Source: Chelonoidis abingdonii | Lineage: Eukaryota; Chordata; Testudines; Testudinidae | Direction of reading: 5' to 3' | Length of the DNA stretch: 64,000 nucleotides | NCBI RefSeq assembly: GCF_003597395.2 | Contig: NC_133770.1 | Location: 32,157,418 to 32,221,417, forward strand | Shown here: positions 1 to 25,643 of the stretch, piece by piece | How the letters are laid out: each line of letters starts with the position of its first letter | How positions within the stretch are numbered: position 1 is the first letter of the stretch | Made by a program: the position numbers and the translations under genes | The notes under the pieces: model-generated | The model's database searches: none | The model's input: only the letters and a program-made list of their open reading frames with translations | Told to the model about the DNA's origin: nothing

Positions 1-44
1 TTACTCTCACTTAACCTATAGCATACAATTTTGAAAATAGACAA

Positions 45-125
45 GGTGGATGCAGTAATATCTTTTTATTGTACCAGCTTCTGTTGGTGAGAGACAAGCT
101 TTCGAGCTTACACAGAAGTCTTTTT
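45..125 (-). repeat. Penelope-like element 3' tail, antisense fragment
   Basis: Read on the minus strand this gives GTAAGCTCGAAAGCTTG, then a CTCACCAACAGAAG motif and ATAAAAAGATATTAC. The same tail occurs in + orientation at 33007-33100. The style (CGAAAGCTT, then an AATAAAA-like motif) resembles Penelope-like element 3' ends common in reptile genomes. Family name from recall only. Confidence 0.5.
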
Positions 126-844
126 CAGGTCAGATTTTGAAAATAGTCATTCAGAGGTTTTGATCTGAACTTCTTTTTGCAGAACAAGTGAGAAGTCAGA
201 CATCTGTTTCTTCAAACTGTTTTAATGTTGTATTCATCAACCTGTTTTTAATATCAGCAATACACTAAAGTGTATAAGATGATCTTAAAACATTTTATCA
301 TTCCCGATACAAAGTGCACTGAGAACTATAGACACCAAGGGGACTTAATGCTTCCGTGAAGCATAAGAGCACAGTTGAGTGGTTTCAGATGTCTTAAAAC
401 CCCAATATAGGTCCCTAGACTTAAATCTCCATTTCCATAATTTTATATTTAACACTGAAACAACGTTCTTATACTGGGTTAATCTTAACTTTTTTGTGAC
501 TTGTTGACTTTCTTTTTGCTGTTGGAGGAGTGTTGCATACAAATAATTTCTCAAAGCTTTGCAAAAGCAGTCACTTTTTCTGAAGTGCTCTGAGAAGACA
601 GGCAGTTTAAACACCAGTTGAAAGGAGGGGAGGCAAGGCATCAGAGTGTAGACACAGTATGAGAGGTTATCACAATAGAACTGCTCTTTTTTTCCCTCCC
701 TTTTTTCAAAATTTTCAAATTAGCTGTCCATATGAAATAAACTGGCTGTTCCCCTAATTCTTTTCTGTGTGTGACTGGTATGACTTTATCTCCATCTTAT
801 AGGGCAAGCAGCTTTCCATTTCTGGATAAATAAATCCTCAAGTG
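126..844. other. KIF5B intron, no recognised feature
   Basis: AT-rich unique-looking intron sequence. A 98-codon minus-strand ORF (345-641) has no domain or composition suggesting a protein. Confidence 0.6.
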
Positions 845-1801
845 CAACAGGGTGGACTGATTTAAATCAGGGCAATTTTAAATCACCATTTTGAATCAAC
901 TTTTGCATTTATACGTCAGTTATTTTCTGAGGAAAGGTGCATTCTCATTGGTTGATCTAACCATTAAAACATGTTGATTTACAGCTAAATAGAGCCTTCA
1001 TACTAGATTTGGTACATCTTTTTGACACTTAGGGAAGCTACACTATAACTATGTACATTTATTTAAGCAACTATATAGTTTAATATTTTCAGATTCTTAT
1101 TAATTATACATTTTAAGTAGGTTAGAAAATGGTGACTGAAATATTAATTTACTAGAGAACTATTTGCTTATGATGTGTGTCAAGCTGCATTAGGATGGTA
1201 ACTGGTATTTAAACAAACACACACAACCACATATAACATTTATTTTTATTAAACAAAATAACCTTAAATGTTTTGGATACATAAACTTATCAAAACATGT
1301 TTCACATTTACACCTAAGTGATTTATTAAAGAAACAGAGGAATTAACAAGAGTCAGTGAATTAAACTGATTGTTTCAGGTCTGCTGGGGAATTTTTTTTC
1401 CAGTATGCCCTAGTAAAAGTGAATGGAGCTGAAGTTCCTACTCACCTAAGTCTCTTGAAAATGAGACAGCAGTCTCCTGAGTTATATAGGCTGTCCTACA
1501 GACTTTTAAAACAGTAAATATCATCCCCTCCCTCCTCATTTTTAATCATAGACTGCTTTTTCAACTCCCAATCAATTTGTCAACTTTGAATTAGTCTAAA
1601 TGAAGAAAATATTCCTTCTGTGCCTGCAGAAGCAGCTAATGCTGCAAAAACTGGGTTAGCATTTCAACAATGTCTGTTTCTACACATGTCCATCAGTTTA
1701 TTGGTATGACTTTATTTGAAACATCATCAGCAAACATGTACTGTTTGAGTGGTTCACCTCCACTCCTGAAATTTAATAGGTTTGCCATGATTAGTTGGTG
1801 C

Positions 1802-2098
1802 TCATGTTACAGCAGCATCTTCTCCAGCGCTTAGGTATCTATCCTGGTACTTTGGGTTGAGAATATTGACAAGAAAATGAGATGTAGTAAGTGCTTGATC
1901 CATCCATTTCCTTATTGCCTGCAATTTAACTTTATTGGGCATTTCTTTCTTCAGCTTCTCTTGAAGTACACTTCCAAATTTCAACAGCATCAGCAATACA
2001 GCAGCAATCTTTCTGCATTTTATCCAAAGCCATGGAAATATATTAAATCCATACTTTGGCTTAGATAGTTTCATTTGTTTTGTCACAATTTTCCTCAC
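1802..2098 (-). pseudogene. hAT transposase remnant, C-terminal region
   Basis: The antisense frame reads LQEKLKKEMPNKVKLQAIRK followed by MDQALTTSHFLVNILNPKYQ. The pattern 'AHFLANILDPRY' is typical of hAT transposases related to BED-finger families. Upstream on the minus strand, at about 2150-2300, the remnant SKMYDWNLVNGCF resembles the 'DVRWNSVVDCFE' region before it. No intact frame is left. The transposase would bind element ends and catalyse cut-and-paste transposition. Confidence 0.65.
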
Positions 2099-2888
2099 AA
2101 ATTGTCATCAAAATAGGCTAGTTCTTAATAAATAGCACAAAACAGCCATTCACTAAATTCCAATCATACATCTTGGAGGAGAATTAGTTTGGATCATCTT
2201 ATTCTCTTCAGTGAAGCTGAAACAAAGTGTTCGTTACAGAAGTATTTTGCTATTTCAACATTTTCCTTTAGTCCTGCAGTTGTAGTTACATCTTTGGCTA
2301 AAAGATGCAACAGATGAGCATGGCCCCCATGTTATAAGTTCAGATTTACTTCATTATCTTCTAGATTTCTTCTCATCTTTGCTACATTTACAGCATTGCC
2401 TCTGACAAAGTTATGCATTTGACACTGGAATTTTTGTCCAGTTTGTTACAGCTTTTATTATGTGTGTGGTTTTTTTTTTTTTAAGTATTCTGATATATGG
2501 GCATTTACTGATTGCATCAGTTGTTTTGGTAAGATAGACAACCACATCTTTTGTGTTACACAGCACATATTACTGGATCAGTGTGTGCATGGCTAAACCA
2601 TCAAGACTGCTATGAAAAAATTTCTGTCAATGTTGTTTTTTTCACACTGTTAATTTTCCTTCTCATACACTGTATCCAGCAACCTTCTAGCAATGTCTGC
2701 TCTGCTGAGTTGAGTTTAGCCTGGTCATATTGACTGTACTATGTCAATAAAATGTTTGTTCTGAACAAGACAAAAGGAGCGAACTTGATGCATAAATAAA
2801 CCATACTTCCTTTTCATCTATGGAGTCTTGCTCGAATATGCTGATCCAGATTATAAATTCTTCCATGATTTTACTGTATGACGAAGAA

Positions 2889-2898
2889 AGCCCTCCCC

Positions 2899-2972
<74 letters not shown>

Positions 2973-3012
2973 CATATCATTTCCCCCCCCCCCCCTTTTT
3001 TTTTTCTTTTTT
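2889..3012. repeat. Compound homopolymer tract (C)n(T)n(A)n(C)n(T)n
   Basis: About 14 C, over 50 T, about 18 A, a short spacer, about 13 C and then more T stand in a row. Open frames here are poly-Phe/Pro artefacts. The tract lies inside the hAT relic. Lengths in a draft assembly are unreliable. Confidence 0.9.
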
Positions 3013-3714
3013 AAGCAGGTGATTTACTATCTGGTGTCTGTTAGTTGCAGCACTGCTGGTGATACCAGCAGATGACTCTGAAGCTGTAGACACTGCAGAT
3101 GGATGTTCACAACTCTTTATGTCTAAGCTGGACCCTGAAACAAAATGGTTTAAAAAAGATAAAAGTCCCACTCACTCTGAGTATTACTCAGTGAACTGCT
3201 TTAACAGTGCACTGAGATTCGTAAATTGATTCATCCTGCTGCAGCTGTTTGTACTACTGTTTAAATAATATAACTTATAGTAAACCCAACTTTATAGGGA
3301 AATAATAAATCATAAGTATTTAAATCTATTTAAATCTTTATTTCTAGCAACATACCAAACAGCTTGGAGAAAAAAATTTAAAATGTTAAAATTCATGAAT
3401 GCCTAATAAAAGTTTACTGTTAAACAGGAAATCTGCACCTAGGATGTTTGATCATGTTCACAATAAAAAATAGTCTCAGAAGTTCAGCAGTTACAGTAAA
3501 ATGTAATTGATAACTGGTCCCACAGCAAACTAACATATCAACTATAGTTTGAACACACATTTTGAAATTCATAAGTAATCAAGCCATCCAAAACTCAACT
3601 TAGATTACTGTCAAATTTATTATTCTGTAGCATAGTAAAACATGCTAGGCAGTGCTTTAGAATGGTACAATAAGTTGACCAGTCAGTTGATCCAAATTAT
3701 TTCAGACATGTCCA

Positions 3715-3850
3715 CATCATCATCTTCAAAGTCATTGCATTCTGAGGAGCATTTTTCTTAGTGTTTCATTCTGACAACTAGATCTTACATCTTTGTTGCA
3801 CTGTTTACATGTGGCACATATTCCCTTTTTTACTCTGAGGTACAGGATTT
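3715..3850 (-). pseudogene. hAT transposase remnant, BED-type zinc finger
   Basis: The antisense frame gives KGICATCKQCNKDVRS; after a one-base shift the continuation is VVRMKH followed by EKC and then an acidic stretch. This matches the C-x2-C ... H-x4-C spacing of a BED finger at the N-terminus of hAT transposases. The frameshift and a stop within the H-x4-C half show it is inactive. Confidence 0.5.
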
Positions 3851-3989
3851 TCTTGAAAATACTCCCAAATAGGGACACTGATGTGCAGCCATGGCAGTTG
3901 TTTCCTCCAGTTTCCAGGTGTTAAAATCAACTCTAGAGGCTGCACTCAAATGAATGACATCCCTTCACACAGTGTCCTGCTTTGACACC

Positions 3990-17534
<13,545 letters not shown>

Positions 17535-19560
17535 AAAGTAAATGAAATATGAAGATGATTGGATATCATGCAGAGTGTCATTCCATGACAATAATCTCTC
17601 CCATTGAGGATTGTAGGATTATTTTTTGAAAATGTATAAATTATACCTGGCCTGTACAGCACTCTCCCCTCTTACAAATTCTGCTGATTTCCCAACAAAA
17701 CTAGAGTGCAATTTTGGCGTCTTGAAAAATGACATGTTACTTCAAGTGTAGCTCTGTCCATTACAGTTTGTCTTTCATGTCTTAAATTTAGTCTGCACTG
17801 TGCCAAGTTGAATGTATGTTAAGAAAATCTTAGTTTAAATTTCCTAGTTTAATTTGTATACATTTTATTGTCTTAGGGAATGTGGAACAATGTTGAATTT
17901 TTTTTTAATATTTACCACTTTAAATAACACTACTAGTCCCACTCTGAGTTTGAACAACGCTGTACATTGAAGTTCTCCTGAAGTAGTGATCTGTGTAGCC
18001 AGGACTAATGTTATTTGTACAGTGTGGAAATACTGAAGTGTGCTTATGACAAAACTGCCATCAGGCACTTAAATCTTGAAACCACAGAACTAAAGATTTC
18101 AGTTTGAACAAGGCTGTTTAACTGTTTATCTGATTAAATATCTTTGTTATTTTTAGTTAAATACTGTAAAAGTAACAAGAGTAAACTTAAGTTTACATGG
18201 GAAAAAGCTTTGGCAATAGAATATTTCATCTGTCCTGTTCTTGATTCTACACATAGCATATCCTGATGGAATGAAAACATTCTGCTTCATTCTGATGAGT
18301 CTGTTCACTATCACCAGAGTTGGACAAATGGATATTTTTCACTAATTTAGTGTACACTGAAATGAGCTAGAATAATCTAGAATTCAATTCTTATGTTTCC
18401 AATAATGTATACATACTGGAATTCTTGATGAAATTTAAACTTTCAATTTGAGAGAGTCACTTGAACCATTGGATAATGAATTAATCCACTAATAATGGAG
18501 GCAAAGAAACATTTTTCATAGCTGATGCAGCCAGAAATCCCAGAGATATGTGTAAAATCTGTGCTACACTGAATTGTATTGTAATCTGTTTACTTCTAGA
18601 AATATTTAAATGTCTACTCCACAGTAGTTTGTCAAACTTTTTTTTTTCTTTTTCTCTTTGCAATATAGTTGTGTAGGATTGGCTAACAACAAATAAACTT
18701 TGGGTTTTGAGCTGATTCTCAAAAGTTTTGAGCACCCATAACTCCCCCTGAGGTTAGGATCAGGCTTTTAATGTTGTAATTCCATCATTTGTGTAATTTA
18801 TTCCTAGGGTTTTAGCCACTACAGTCCTTCTCAAAAGATAGAACTGTTACCAGATCTTTGAGATGGAAAGAACTTAGTAATATGAAAGAGTTCAAATAAT
18901 TGTTTTTTCCCAAACCAGCTAATGTTACCTTTATTAGTGGCCTGATCTTTTTTTGGCTATTCATCAGTTGTTGTGGAAACGTAAAAGCTCCATAAGGACC
19001 TCAATGGTAAATCACTTTTAAAAACTTTGTATAAAAAGTAAAATATTCGTGCTATGATGGAGCATAGTCAAATCTTAGACCTTAATTCAAGTTACTTTTT
19101 TCTGTTTCCTTGCTAACTAATGCAGCTTGACTTTTGTAATAGGTTAGATTTTTAAACCTGTTTTTTGCATCAGTCAGAAATCCTCACTGTTTTGGAGTTT
19201 TCAACATTTAAAGACCTATTTTTGCTCTTCGGAGTGTTTCTCCGAGTCCTAATCATGCAAATTCTTCTGAAGCATGATAAAGGCAGCATATCAAGGAAAG
19301 AGGACAGTGAAGTAGCAGTTATGATAGATGGTTTTAAATGAAGTCCTCTTATGGAAACTGTCTTGTCCATTCTCTCTCAATATTAACTGCACATTTTCAA
19401 ATCTCTGCATATTTTACTTTACACTAGCTAAAAACTGGCTTCCTTGGAAATATTCTCAGATGAAGCAGGATTTTTTTTCTCATGTTAGATGGTAGTTTCA
19501 TTCCTGTAAGTAATGTATCACGGGTATTGGTGCTGAACATTGCTGTGTAATAAGCAGTAA

Positions 19561-19566
19561 AATAAA
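19561..19566 (+). promoter_or_regulatory. Possible proximal polyadenylation signal
   Basis: An exact AATAAA lies about 530 bases upstream of the likely distal signal, with a second at 19865-19870. Alternative cleavage here would shorten the KIF5B 3' UTR. Only the hexamer is visible. Confidence 0.35.
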
Positions 19567-20090
19567 CTGTAACTAGCATGTAGCTCAAAATGTACATCAC
19601 TTTTTTTATATCTAAGCTTTTTTATTTTAAGCTTTTATGAAGTTTACCAAGAATTGCAACTTACAATTTTCAAAGAAATTGCTATTTTGTTTTTTGATTC
19701 AGTTATGGTAGGTCATCTGGACAGGACAGTTACTGTTTTGTAAATTAAATCTGTAATAGAATGTTAAATGAATTGCTGTTTCAATTTGCAGTCTGAGTGG
19801 TTTTTATTTTTATGTTCCTCTGGATCATATTTTTAAAAAATGGTTTAGAGTAGGAACTGAATTAAATAAAGGAATAATATTTATTCATGGTGATCAACTA
19901 AATTATTTGCATAACTTAAATACTGACTCACTACTGTGTGTAACTCTAAATTTGACATGAGATGACAAGTCTACCTGTGCAACACAGTGACTTAATTTCA
20001 GTACATGAAGATGCATTAAAACATAATTGGTTTGGGGAAGACGCCATCTAGTTTTAACTTACCTGCATGCTGTAAATGTATCTGTGTTTA

Positions 20091-20096
20091 AATAAA
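20091..20096 (+). promoter_or_regulatory. KIF5B: Polyadenylation signal AATAAA, probable KIF5B 3' end
   Basis: AATAAA is followed within 10 bases by an A-rich stretch and then GT/T-rich sequence (GTGTTTG and later ATTTT runs), the usual downstream context. It is the last AATAAA before sequence character changes. Earlier AATAAA copies at 19561 and 19865 could act as proximal sites. Confidence 0.6.
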
Positions 20097-20115
20097 GAGA
20101 AAAAAAGTGTTTGAA

Positions 20116-21308
20116 ATGTAGTGAACTTTATTAGGACTATGCAACAGTGTCATTGAGTCAGCTTCATATTAATACTTTTCATTTGGCAAGACAACATGTA
20201 TTTTGCTGTGGGTTACAATCAGTATACTCCTTCACTTTATTAGAGCCTTTGTTATGGTGGTGTTGTCAGTTAATGTAGGTGTTGGAAAAAGATTGTTCCA
20301 TCAGTCTTAACAGTTTGTTTTTTCACTCTAGTAAATTCATGTTATGAAAAGCTTCCAAGATTGATTGCATCTTATTCATGACAAGACTTATAAATATGCC
20401 CTGAGCTGCTTCCGCAGTGGATTTGTTGACCCACCATAGAGACAGAGGCAGTGATAGCATATACTGTTTTCCTAAATAAACTGATATGGAGAAGAGGGCT
20501 TGGATTTGATCTCCTTTTCACCAGTATCTTCACTGACTCCTATAGTTGCTTCTAATTTTTAAGTATGAAATCAAGATAAAGCCAAAATCTTCCTCTTCTC
20601 TCCTCCTCTTCCCCCTAACTCTTCTCAGAATGATTTGAAGGGCAGTATGCTTGATGTAGAAAACATACACAGGCATTCTAAATACACAGGCCTATGTGGT
20701 AGGTGTGAGAAACTTCTAGGTGTAGAGACTTCGCTAATTGCTCAGTGCAGCCCTTTCACATTGGCTTGTCAGTAGTAGTGGTCACACAGAACTGGGTAAA
20801 GTCTGACTTACAGCAGCCAGTTCCTTTTCCTTAAAAATTGGATAAAAGCACATCCATGGATATTAACTGCTATTTTGCCTTTTAAATACTTCAGTACACC
20901 ATTTCCTCGTTGAGGGAGTCATAACCAACCTTCCACTACATCCCCTTGGTTAGATTATATTTCATAAACTATTCCAGAGGGCAGGTTAGAGTGACAGTGG
21001 GGAAGAGAAAAGTGTGTGGACACTGCTTCTCTCCCTCCCCCCAGCAGGAGCAGAGGGCAATTTGAGGAATGCAAAAAATGGGGTAGCAGGGCCAGAGTAA
21101 AGCAGTCTGAGGCCATAAGCACACTGACAGCACAGTCTCCTCCCTATACTGTGGCTGTATTCTCATGCAGCAATAGAGGATGCCTTCCCCTTCTAGACGG
21201 GATGGCAACAGTGAATGCAGTAACAAGGTCCCCCTACCTCAAGAGCCAGAGGGCTGCAGCAGGAGAATCTCTAGTACTTTTATACCAGAAGCTATTCTGT
21301 TTTACCAA
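20116..21308. other. Intergenic, downstream of KIF5B; no recognised feature
   Basis: No exon, RNA gene or transposon end recognised. Overlapping opposite-strand ORFs near 20970-21340 look like chance frames in locally GC-rich sequence. Confidence 0.5.
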
Positions 21309-22013
21309 GGGTATGTCTACACTTAAAATGCTACAGTAGCACAGCTACACCACTGTAGTGCTTTGGTGTAGACAATACCTATGCCTGTAGGTGGGGTTTT
21401 CTTGGTGTAGATCAGTGTTTTATCAAACCCTGGGGCACGCTCCCTGATAAGGGAGCATAGAGGAACATAGGGGAGGTGTAGAGACAGGGCCATCCATGAT
21501 TCGAGGCAGGGAGGGAGCACCATGCTTCCAGACACACTGCCCTCAGACCAGCTGTCTCCTCAACCCTGTTCAGCCTCCAGGGCCAGTTCCACCATCTCTG
21601 CCTGTAGCATCAGCTTCACTCCTCCCCCAGTCTGGCTGTGCCACACTCTTGGACACCACCCCAGCTCTGCCTCTAGCCCCAGGTCCTCCCCTGTCCGCAG
21701 TTCTATCCCTCCTGTGCCTTCAGCCCAAGCTCCGCTGCTGAGGAAGCCTTGGCTGTGTAGGAATGAGAGAGGAGAGTGCAGAAAGATTCAGTTACTGGTA
21801 AGAGTGGGTAGCAGCAACTGAGAGTTTGAGCACCACCTGTGTAGATAATGCACTTCCCTGCAAGGGGATAGCTAAGCTGATGGAAGAATTCTGTGGACCT
21901 AGTGCTGTCTACACGGGCTTAGGTCACCGTAACAATGCAGCTGAGGGCTGTGGATTTTTCCACACACTGAACCAATGTTGTTAAATCAACCTAATTTTCT
22001 GTGTAGATATGCC
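21309..22013. mobile_element. Harbinger-like MITE, interrupted
   Basis: The left end GGGTATGTCTACACTTAAAA and the reverse-complemented right end GGCATATCTACACAGAAAAT form inverted repeats. The right flank is TAA and the left flank CAA, which would be a diverged 3-bp duplication. The interior is split by a hAT-type insertion at 21413-21838. No coding capacity. Confidence 0.6.
21413..21838. mobile_element. hAT-type MITE nested in Harbinger MITE, duplication GTGTAGAT
   Basis: The 8-bp GTGTAGAT stands on both sides (21405-21412 and 21839-21846). The ends, CAGTGTTTTATCAAAC and reverse-complemented AGGTGGTGCTCAAAC, are imperfect inverted repeats of the 'CAGTGGTTCTCAAAC' type. The interior is C-rich on the + strand and gives spurious Pro/Ser-rich frames at 21496-21821. 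Confidence 0.65.
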
Positions 22014-22016
22014 TAA

Positions 22017-23000
22017 GTGGGCTGGGCCTGTTGCACTCTTTTCCTGCTACACAGTTCATTGTGAAGGTGGCAGAAGGTTCCACCAGAGAAGATGGTCTTG
22101 GAGTTAACACCCCAAATGAAATGAATGAGGCAATTCAAATCTAAATGATTGCTTCCAGCTTTCTGCCTATTCTGGCAGATGTCAGTACACCAGTCATGCT
22201 CCAGTCACATTTTCTGCAGGATCAGAGGCTAGAAACTTTGAAATCAAAGCTGACTGAATCTGTACTCTCGACTCCGCATAAAACCTCAGTTTCTGCAGAC
22301 ATGTAGCACGTATGCCTTAATCTGGGCTTGTTTGGGCCGCAATGGAGGGCAAAAGCAAAATAAGATACACATGAAGATCTGCCCTTTCAGCATCAGGATA
22401 CTTCTGAAAGATGGCCACTTTGCACTAAATTTTTCAATACTCTAGGGTTAAGACGTCAAAGCAGCATTCAGCCTCTCGATCCAGGTACCTCAGTTTGTTA
22501 CATTTTTCTCTGTCCACATTATTCCAGATTAAAAAAATGCTTTCTAGCTTTACTCAAAGTGTTGCATAAAAAGAACAGGAAAACTGGGATAACAGGGAGT
22601 TCCTTTATTTCAAATGCTGCTACCAAAGTCTTATCAGCCTTCTCTAGAGACTTTTAGGCTTCAAGTCTAATCTTACTAGATCTTTCTGAAAGCAAGACAA
22701 TTTTCTCAGAAGCCTTCCTAATTGATTTTTTTTTTTTTTTTTTTTTTAAACAGAGCCATGGATTATACGGCAAGATAAGTAAAGGATACTAGATAAACAA
22801 ATGAAACTGCTTTCATCCTTATTAGTTCTCCTGGGCACAACCAACTGATCAAAGATCATTTAATCTCTCTAAAACCAAGTACAATTAAACCCCTTTGTCA
22901 TCATTGTCACAGTTCAGGGCAACGACACCTATATTCCCCTTCATGATCCAGCAACAGCAACCACTCTTTAGGCTTCTAGCACCAAGGCCCTCATGTCTCA
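22017..23000. other. Intergenic, no recognised feature
   Basis: Unique-looking sequence. A poly-T run of about 24 lies at 22724-22747. No gene or transposon ends seen. Confidence 0.5.
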
Positions 23001-23099
23001 GATGGAGATACGTCATGTTCCCTTGTGACCTGTGTTCCCTGTAAGCTGCACTGCACCAGGAGATATTCAAGTGCAGCTGTTCCCAGGACTCTCCTGCTT

Positions 23100-23470
23100 G
23101 CTGTGCAGTGTGTGTGTGTGGGGAGGGGTGCTGATGTCAGTGACCCATCCTCCCCCCTGCACCAGTACCCCATCTCCGCAGAGCAGGGGAGAGAGGACAG
23201 CCTGGCTCAGGAGGACTCAGACCTGCTGCGGTCTCAGGTCTGAACGGTGAGTGACTGAGCACATGGTTTCTGAGACTTCCCCAGCAGCCAGCTCACACAG
23301 TCTCTCTCCCATCTCCCCACGTACCCCATCTCTGCAGAGCTGGGGAGAGGAGACAACAGGGATCAGGACAGAGCAAGGGAGCCTTAAGTGAGTGCCTTAA
23401 AGAGACAGCACATGGTGTCTCAGAAACTTCCTCAGCAGCCAACAAAGAGAGAGAGACACACCCCCTTTTG
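23100..23470. repeat. Two-copy imperfect tandem repeat, unit about 150 bp
   Basis: TACCCCATCT plus CGCAGAGC recurs as TACCCCATCTCTGCAGAGC 156 bases later (23166 and 23322), and AGCACATGGT with CCAGCAGCCA/CTCAGCAGCCA recurs 149 bases later (23258 and 23407). The CCCCATCT..GCAGAGC phrase also resembles 27460-27482. It is probably part of an unclassified repeat family. Confidence 0.6.
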
Positions 23471-23479
23471 CAGTGTTTC

Positions 23480-23880
23480 CAACCAAGTCTGGTTGTGATC
23501 CCATTTTTAAGAATTTAAATGCACTGTTTGTTCATTTAACAGAGTGCTTTCCTTGCCCTCCAGTTATAGTCCAGTAAACCTTTGAAAGGCACCCTCAGAT
23601 AAGCCCTCCCCCACCCCCATGTTCTTCTCTTCCTGTTAAATCTCACAATCTGTCATCTGTATTTATCTCAGATTGGTGATTGTAAACAAGACAATAAATT
23701 TACATTTCAACAGATAGGTGGATAAACATTTCTGATCTGGCAGGAAACCAGTTTTTCACCTCTGCTGAGGACTGACACCTTGATACAAACTATAAGAACA
23801 TATTTCCATTATATATATGTAACTCTTTACATAGTATCAATACAATTTTTATGACAATTTTCATAACCAGTATGACACTG
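23480..23880. other. Intergenic, no recognised feature
   Basis: AT-rich unique-looking sequence; no gene or transposon ends seen. Confidence 0.5.
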
Positions 23881-23888
23881 GCTCTCCA

Positions 23889-24224
23889 TTGATACCTTAC
23901 ATGACTTTCTTTGGTGAAGCAGGATGTACATACCAGTATCAGGATATTCTTGTAACTCCTTTGCCAGATGGCATTGAGGATATTTTGTATCACTCATTCT
24001 ACGAGAACATATTCATGTCTGTGGCCCTGCTACAGAACATGCCTTTTACAGAAATATGCAAAGCTGCTACACAGGCTTCAGTCCATACTTTCTCAAGACA
24101 CTATGCTTTGGTTCTTGCTTCCCGGGCAGATGCTGTCTTTGACTTTGCAATCCTACAGACAGCCTTAGACCGAGTTACAAAGCACCCACCTCCTTCAGGG
24201 GGAACTTTTTGGAAGTCACCTTAA
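23889..24224 (+). pseudogene. Possible DIRS-type tyrosine recombinase fragment
   Basis: The + frame contains EICKAATQASVHTFSRHYAL followed by ASRADAVFDFAILQTALD. The pattern 'A-x-W-x-S-x-HTF-x-x-HY' resembles the C-terminal end of tyrosine recombinases of DIRS-like retroelements, whose tyrosine attacks DNA during integration. A Gln replaces the usual Trp. The segment is isolated, with no reverse transcriptase nearby. Palindromic GGAGCACCC motifs directly follow it. The family call is recall-based; another integrase-bearing element is possible. Confidence 0.4.
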
Positions 24225-24560
24225 ATGGAGCACCCATAAGGACACTACTCGAAGCAGCGGTTACTACTATGTGTAGTAACAGGAGTTCTTTGAGATGTAT
24301 GTCCATATGGGTGCTCCACTACCCTTATCTCACCTTCTTGGGGCTATGCAGTGGAGAAGGAACTGAGTGGGGTTTGCCCACACAGCCCTATATATCTTCA
24401 GTTTAGGACACGAGGCTGTGTAGGAAATATGTGCAAGCCAAATGGGCGCTGTGACCGAAAATCTCAGATTGAAGGTGCATTTAGAGCAATGTATGCACTT
24501 CTCAAGTGGAGCACCCGTAGGGTCTCACATTTTGAACTCAGTTACAAGGTACGTAACTTC
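24222..24560. repeat. Inverted and direct copies of a GTGGAGCACCC motif
   Basis: TGGAGCACCCATAAGGACAC (from 24227) is matched in reverse by GTCCATATGGGTGCTCCAC (24301-24319), forming an imperfect hairpin around a GTTACTAC..GTAGTAAC core. A third copy in direct orientation, AAGTGGAGCACCCGTAGGG, lies near 24503-24521. Such split or inverted repeats fit the ends of a DIRS-like element. Confidence 0.55.
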
Positions 24561-24759
24561 TCCTGCTCAAACAAGGTCCCTTTACCTTGGTTTTCCCCCT
24601 ACCAAAATAAAACAAAACACCTTGTTCCAAAATAGCCTAAATCTGATGACCTTCACTGCATGCTGCAAGAATCAAGAGGATTTTTATGTAGGAAAATTCT
24701 ACTTGAGGGATTTGGTGGGTAGATGGGTGTGGTGCAGTGCCTTGTGTGCAGGATAGGCA

Positions 24760-25321
24760 ATACCTAGAAATTTTATAAATGTAGAAGTTAGTGTTTCACA
24801 AGACTTCTTTGATCCTAATAGCTCCCAGAGTAGCCAAGAAGCTTGAGGGGAAAGAGTAGTGATTTTCCTTGTGGACAGTACTTGCTCCAGCAAGGGCTGA
24901 GGATGCATCCAAACCCAAGGGCTCTAGATCTCTCGCTCTTTCCCTCCGTATGGCCCCTCTATCTGCCTTTACCTCCATTTCTCAGGTTTCACCTTCCTTT
25001 ACCTGATGCAGGACATCACATTGTCTAATTTTTGTCCCCATCCCCATGACATTTCAAGCTCTGAAAATTTACCCAGTAGTGTCAGAGTTTAGGAAAGAGT
25101 GGATTTTCTGTTTGTCCTATTCACTTCATCTAGGAAAGGGACTGCAAAGCTGGTAGGTAATCTTGGCTTACTGTATCAAGTTCTGTACTTTGGAGATATT
25201 CAGGACAATAGAGATCCCTGCCTCATCAGAACTAAGGTGTCTGCCTCGTGTGAGGAGAGAAGCATCATCATAATCCATGGATATGTCTACCTGGCCCTCC
25301 CTCCATTTTTCCTCTAAATTA
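24760..25321. other. Intergenic, no recognised feature
   Basis: Unique-looking sequence with short chance ORFs on both strands. Confidence 0.5.
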
Positions 25322-25643
25322 GGGCTGTCGATTAATTGCAGTTAACTCACACAATTAACTCAAAAACATTAATCATGATTAATTGCACTGTTAAACAATA
25401 GAATACCAATTGAAACTTATTAAATATTTTGCATGTTTTTCTACATTTTCAAATATATACTTTTCAATTACAATACAGAATACAAAGTGTACAGTGCTCA
25501 TTTTATATTATTTTTAATACAAATGTTTGCTCTGTAAAAATGATAAACAAAAAAACAGTATTTTTCAGTTCAGCTCATATAAGTACCATAGTGTAATCTC
25601 TTTATGATAAAAGTGCAACTTACAAATGTAGGTTTTTTGTTAC

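Noticed and set aside
2878..3075. ORF with a long Phe run
   Set aside because: Translation of the poly-T tract; no protein meaning.
23968..24168. Alternative frame over the recombinase-like region
   Set aside because: The frame lacks any recognisable motif; the overlapping frame at 23889-24224 carries the HTFSRHY pattern.
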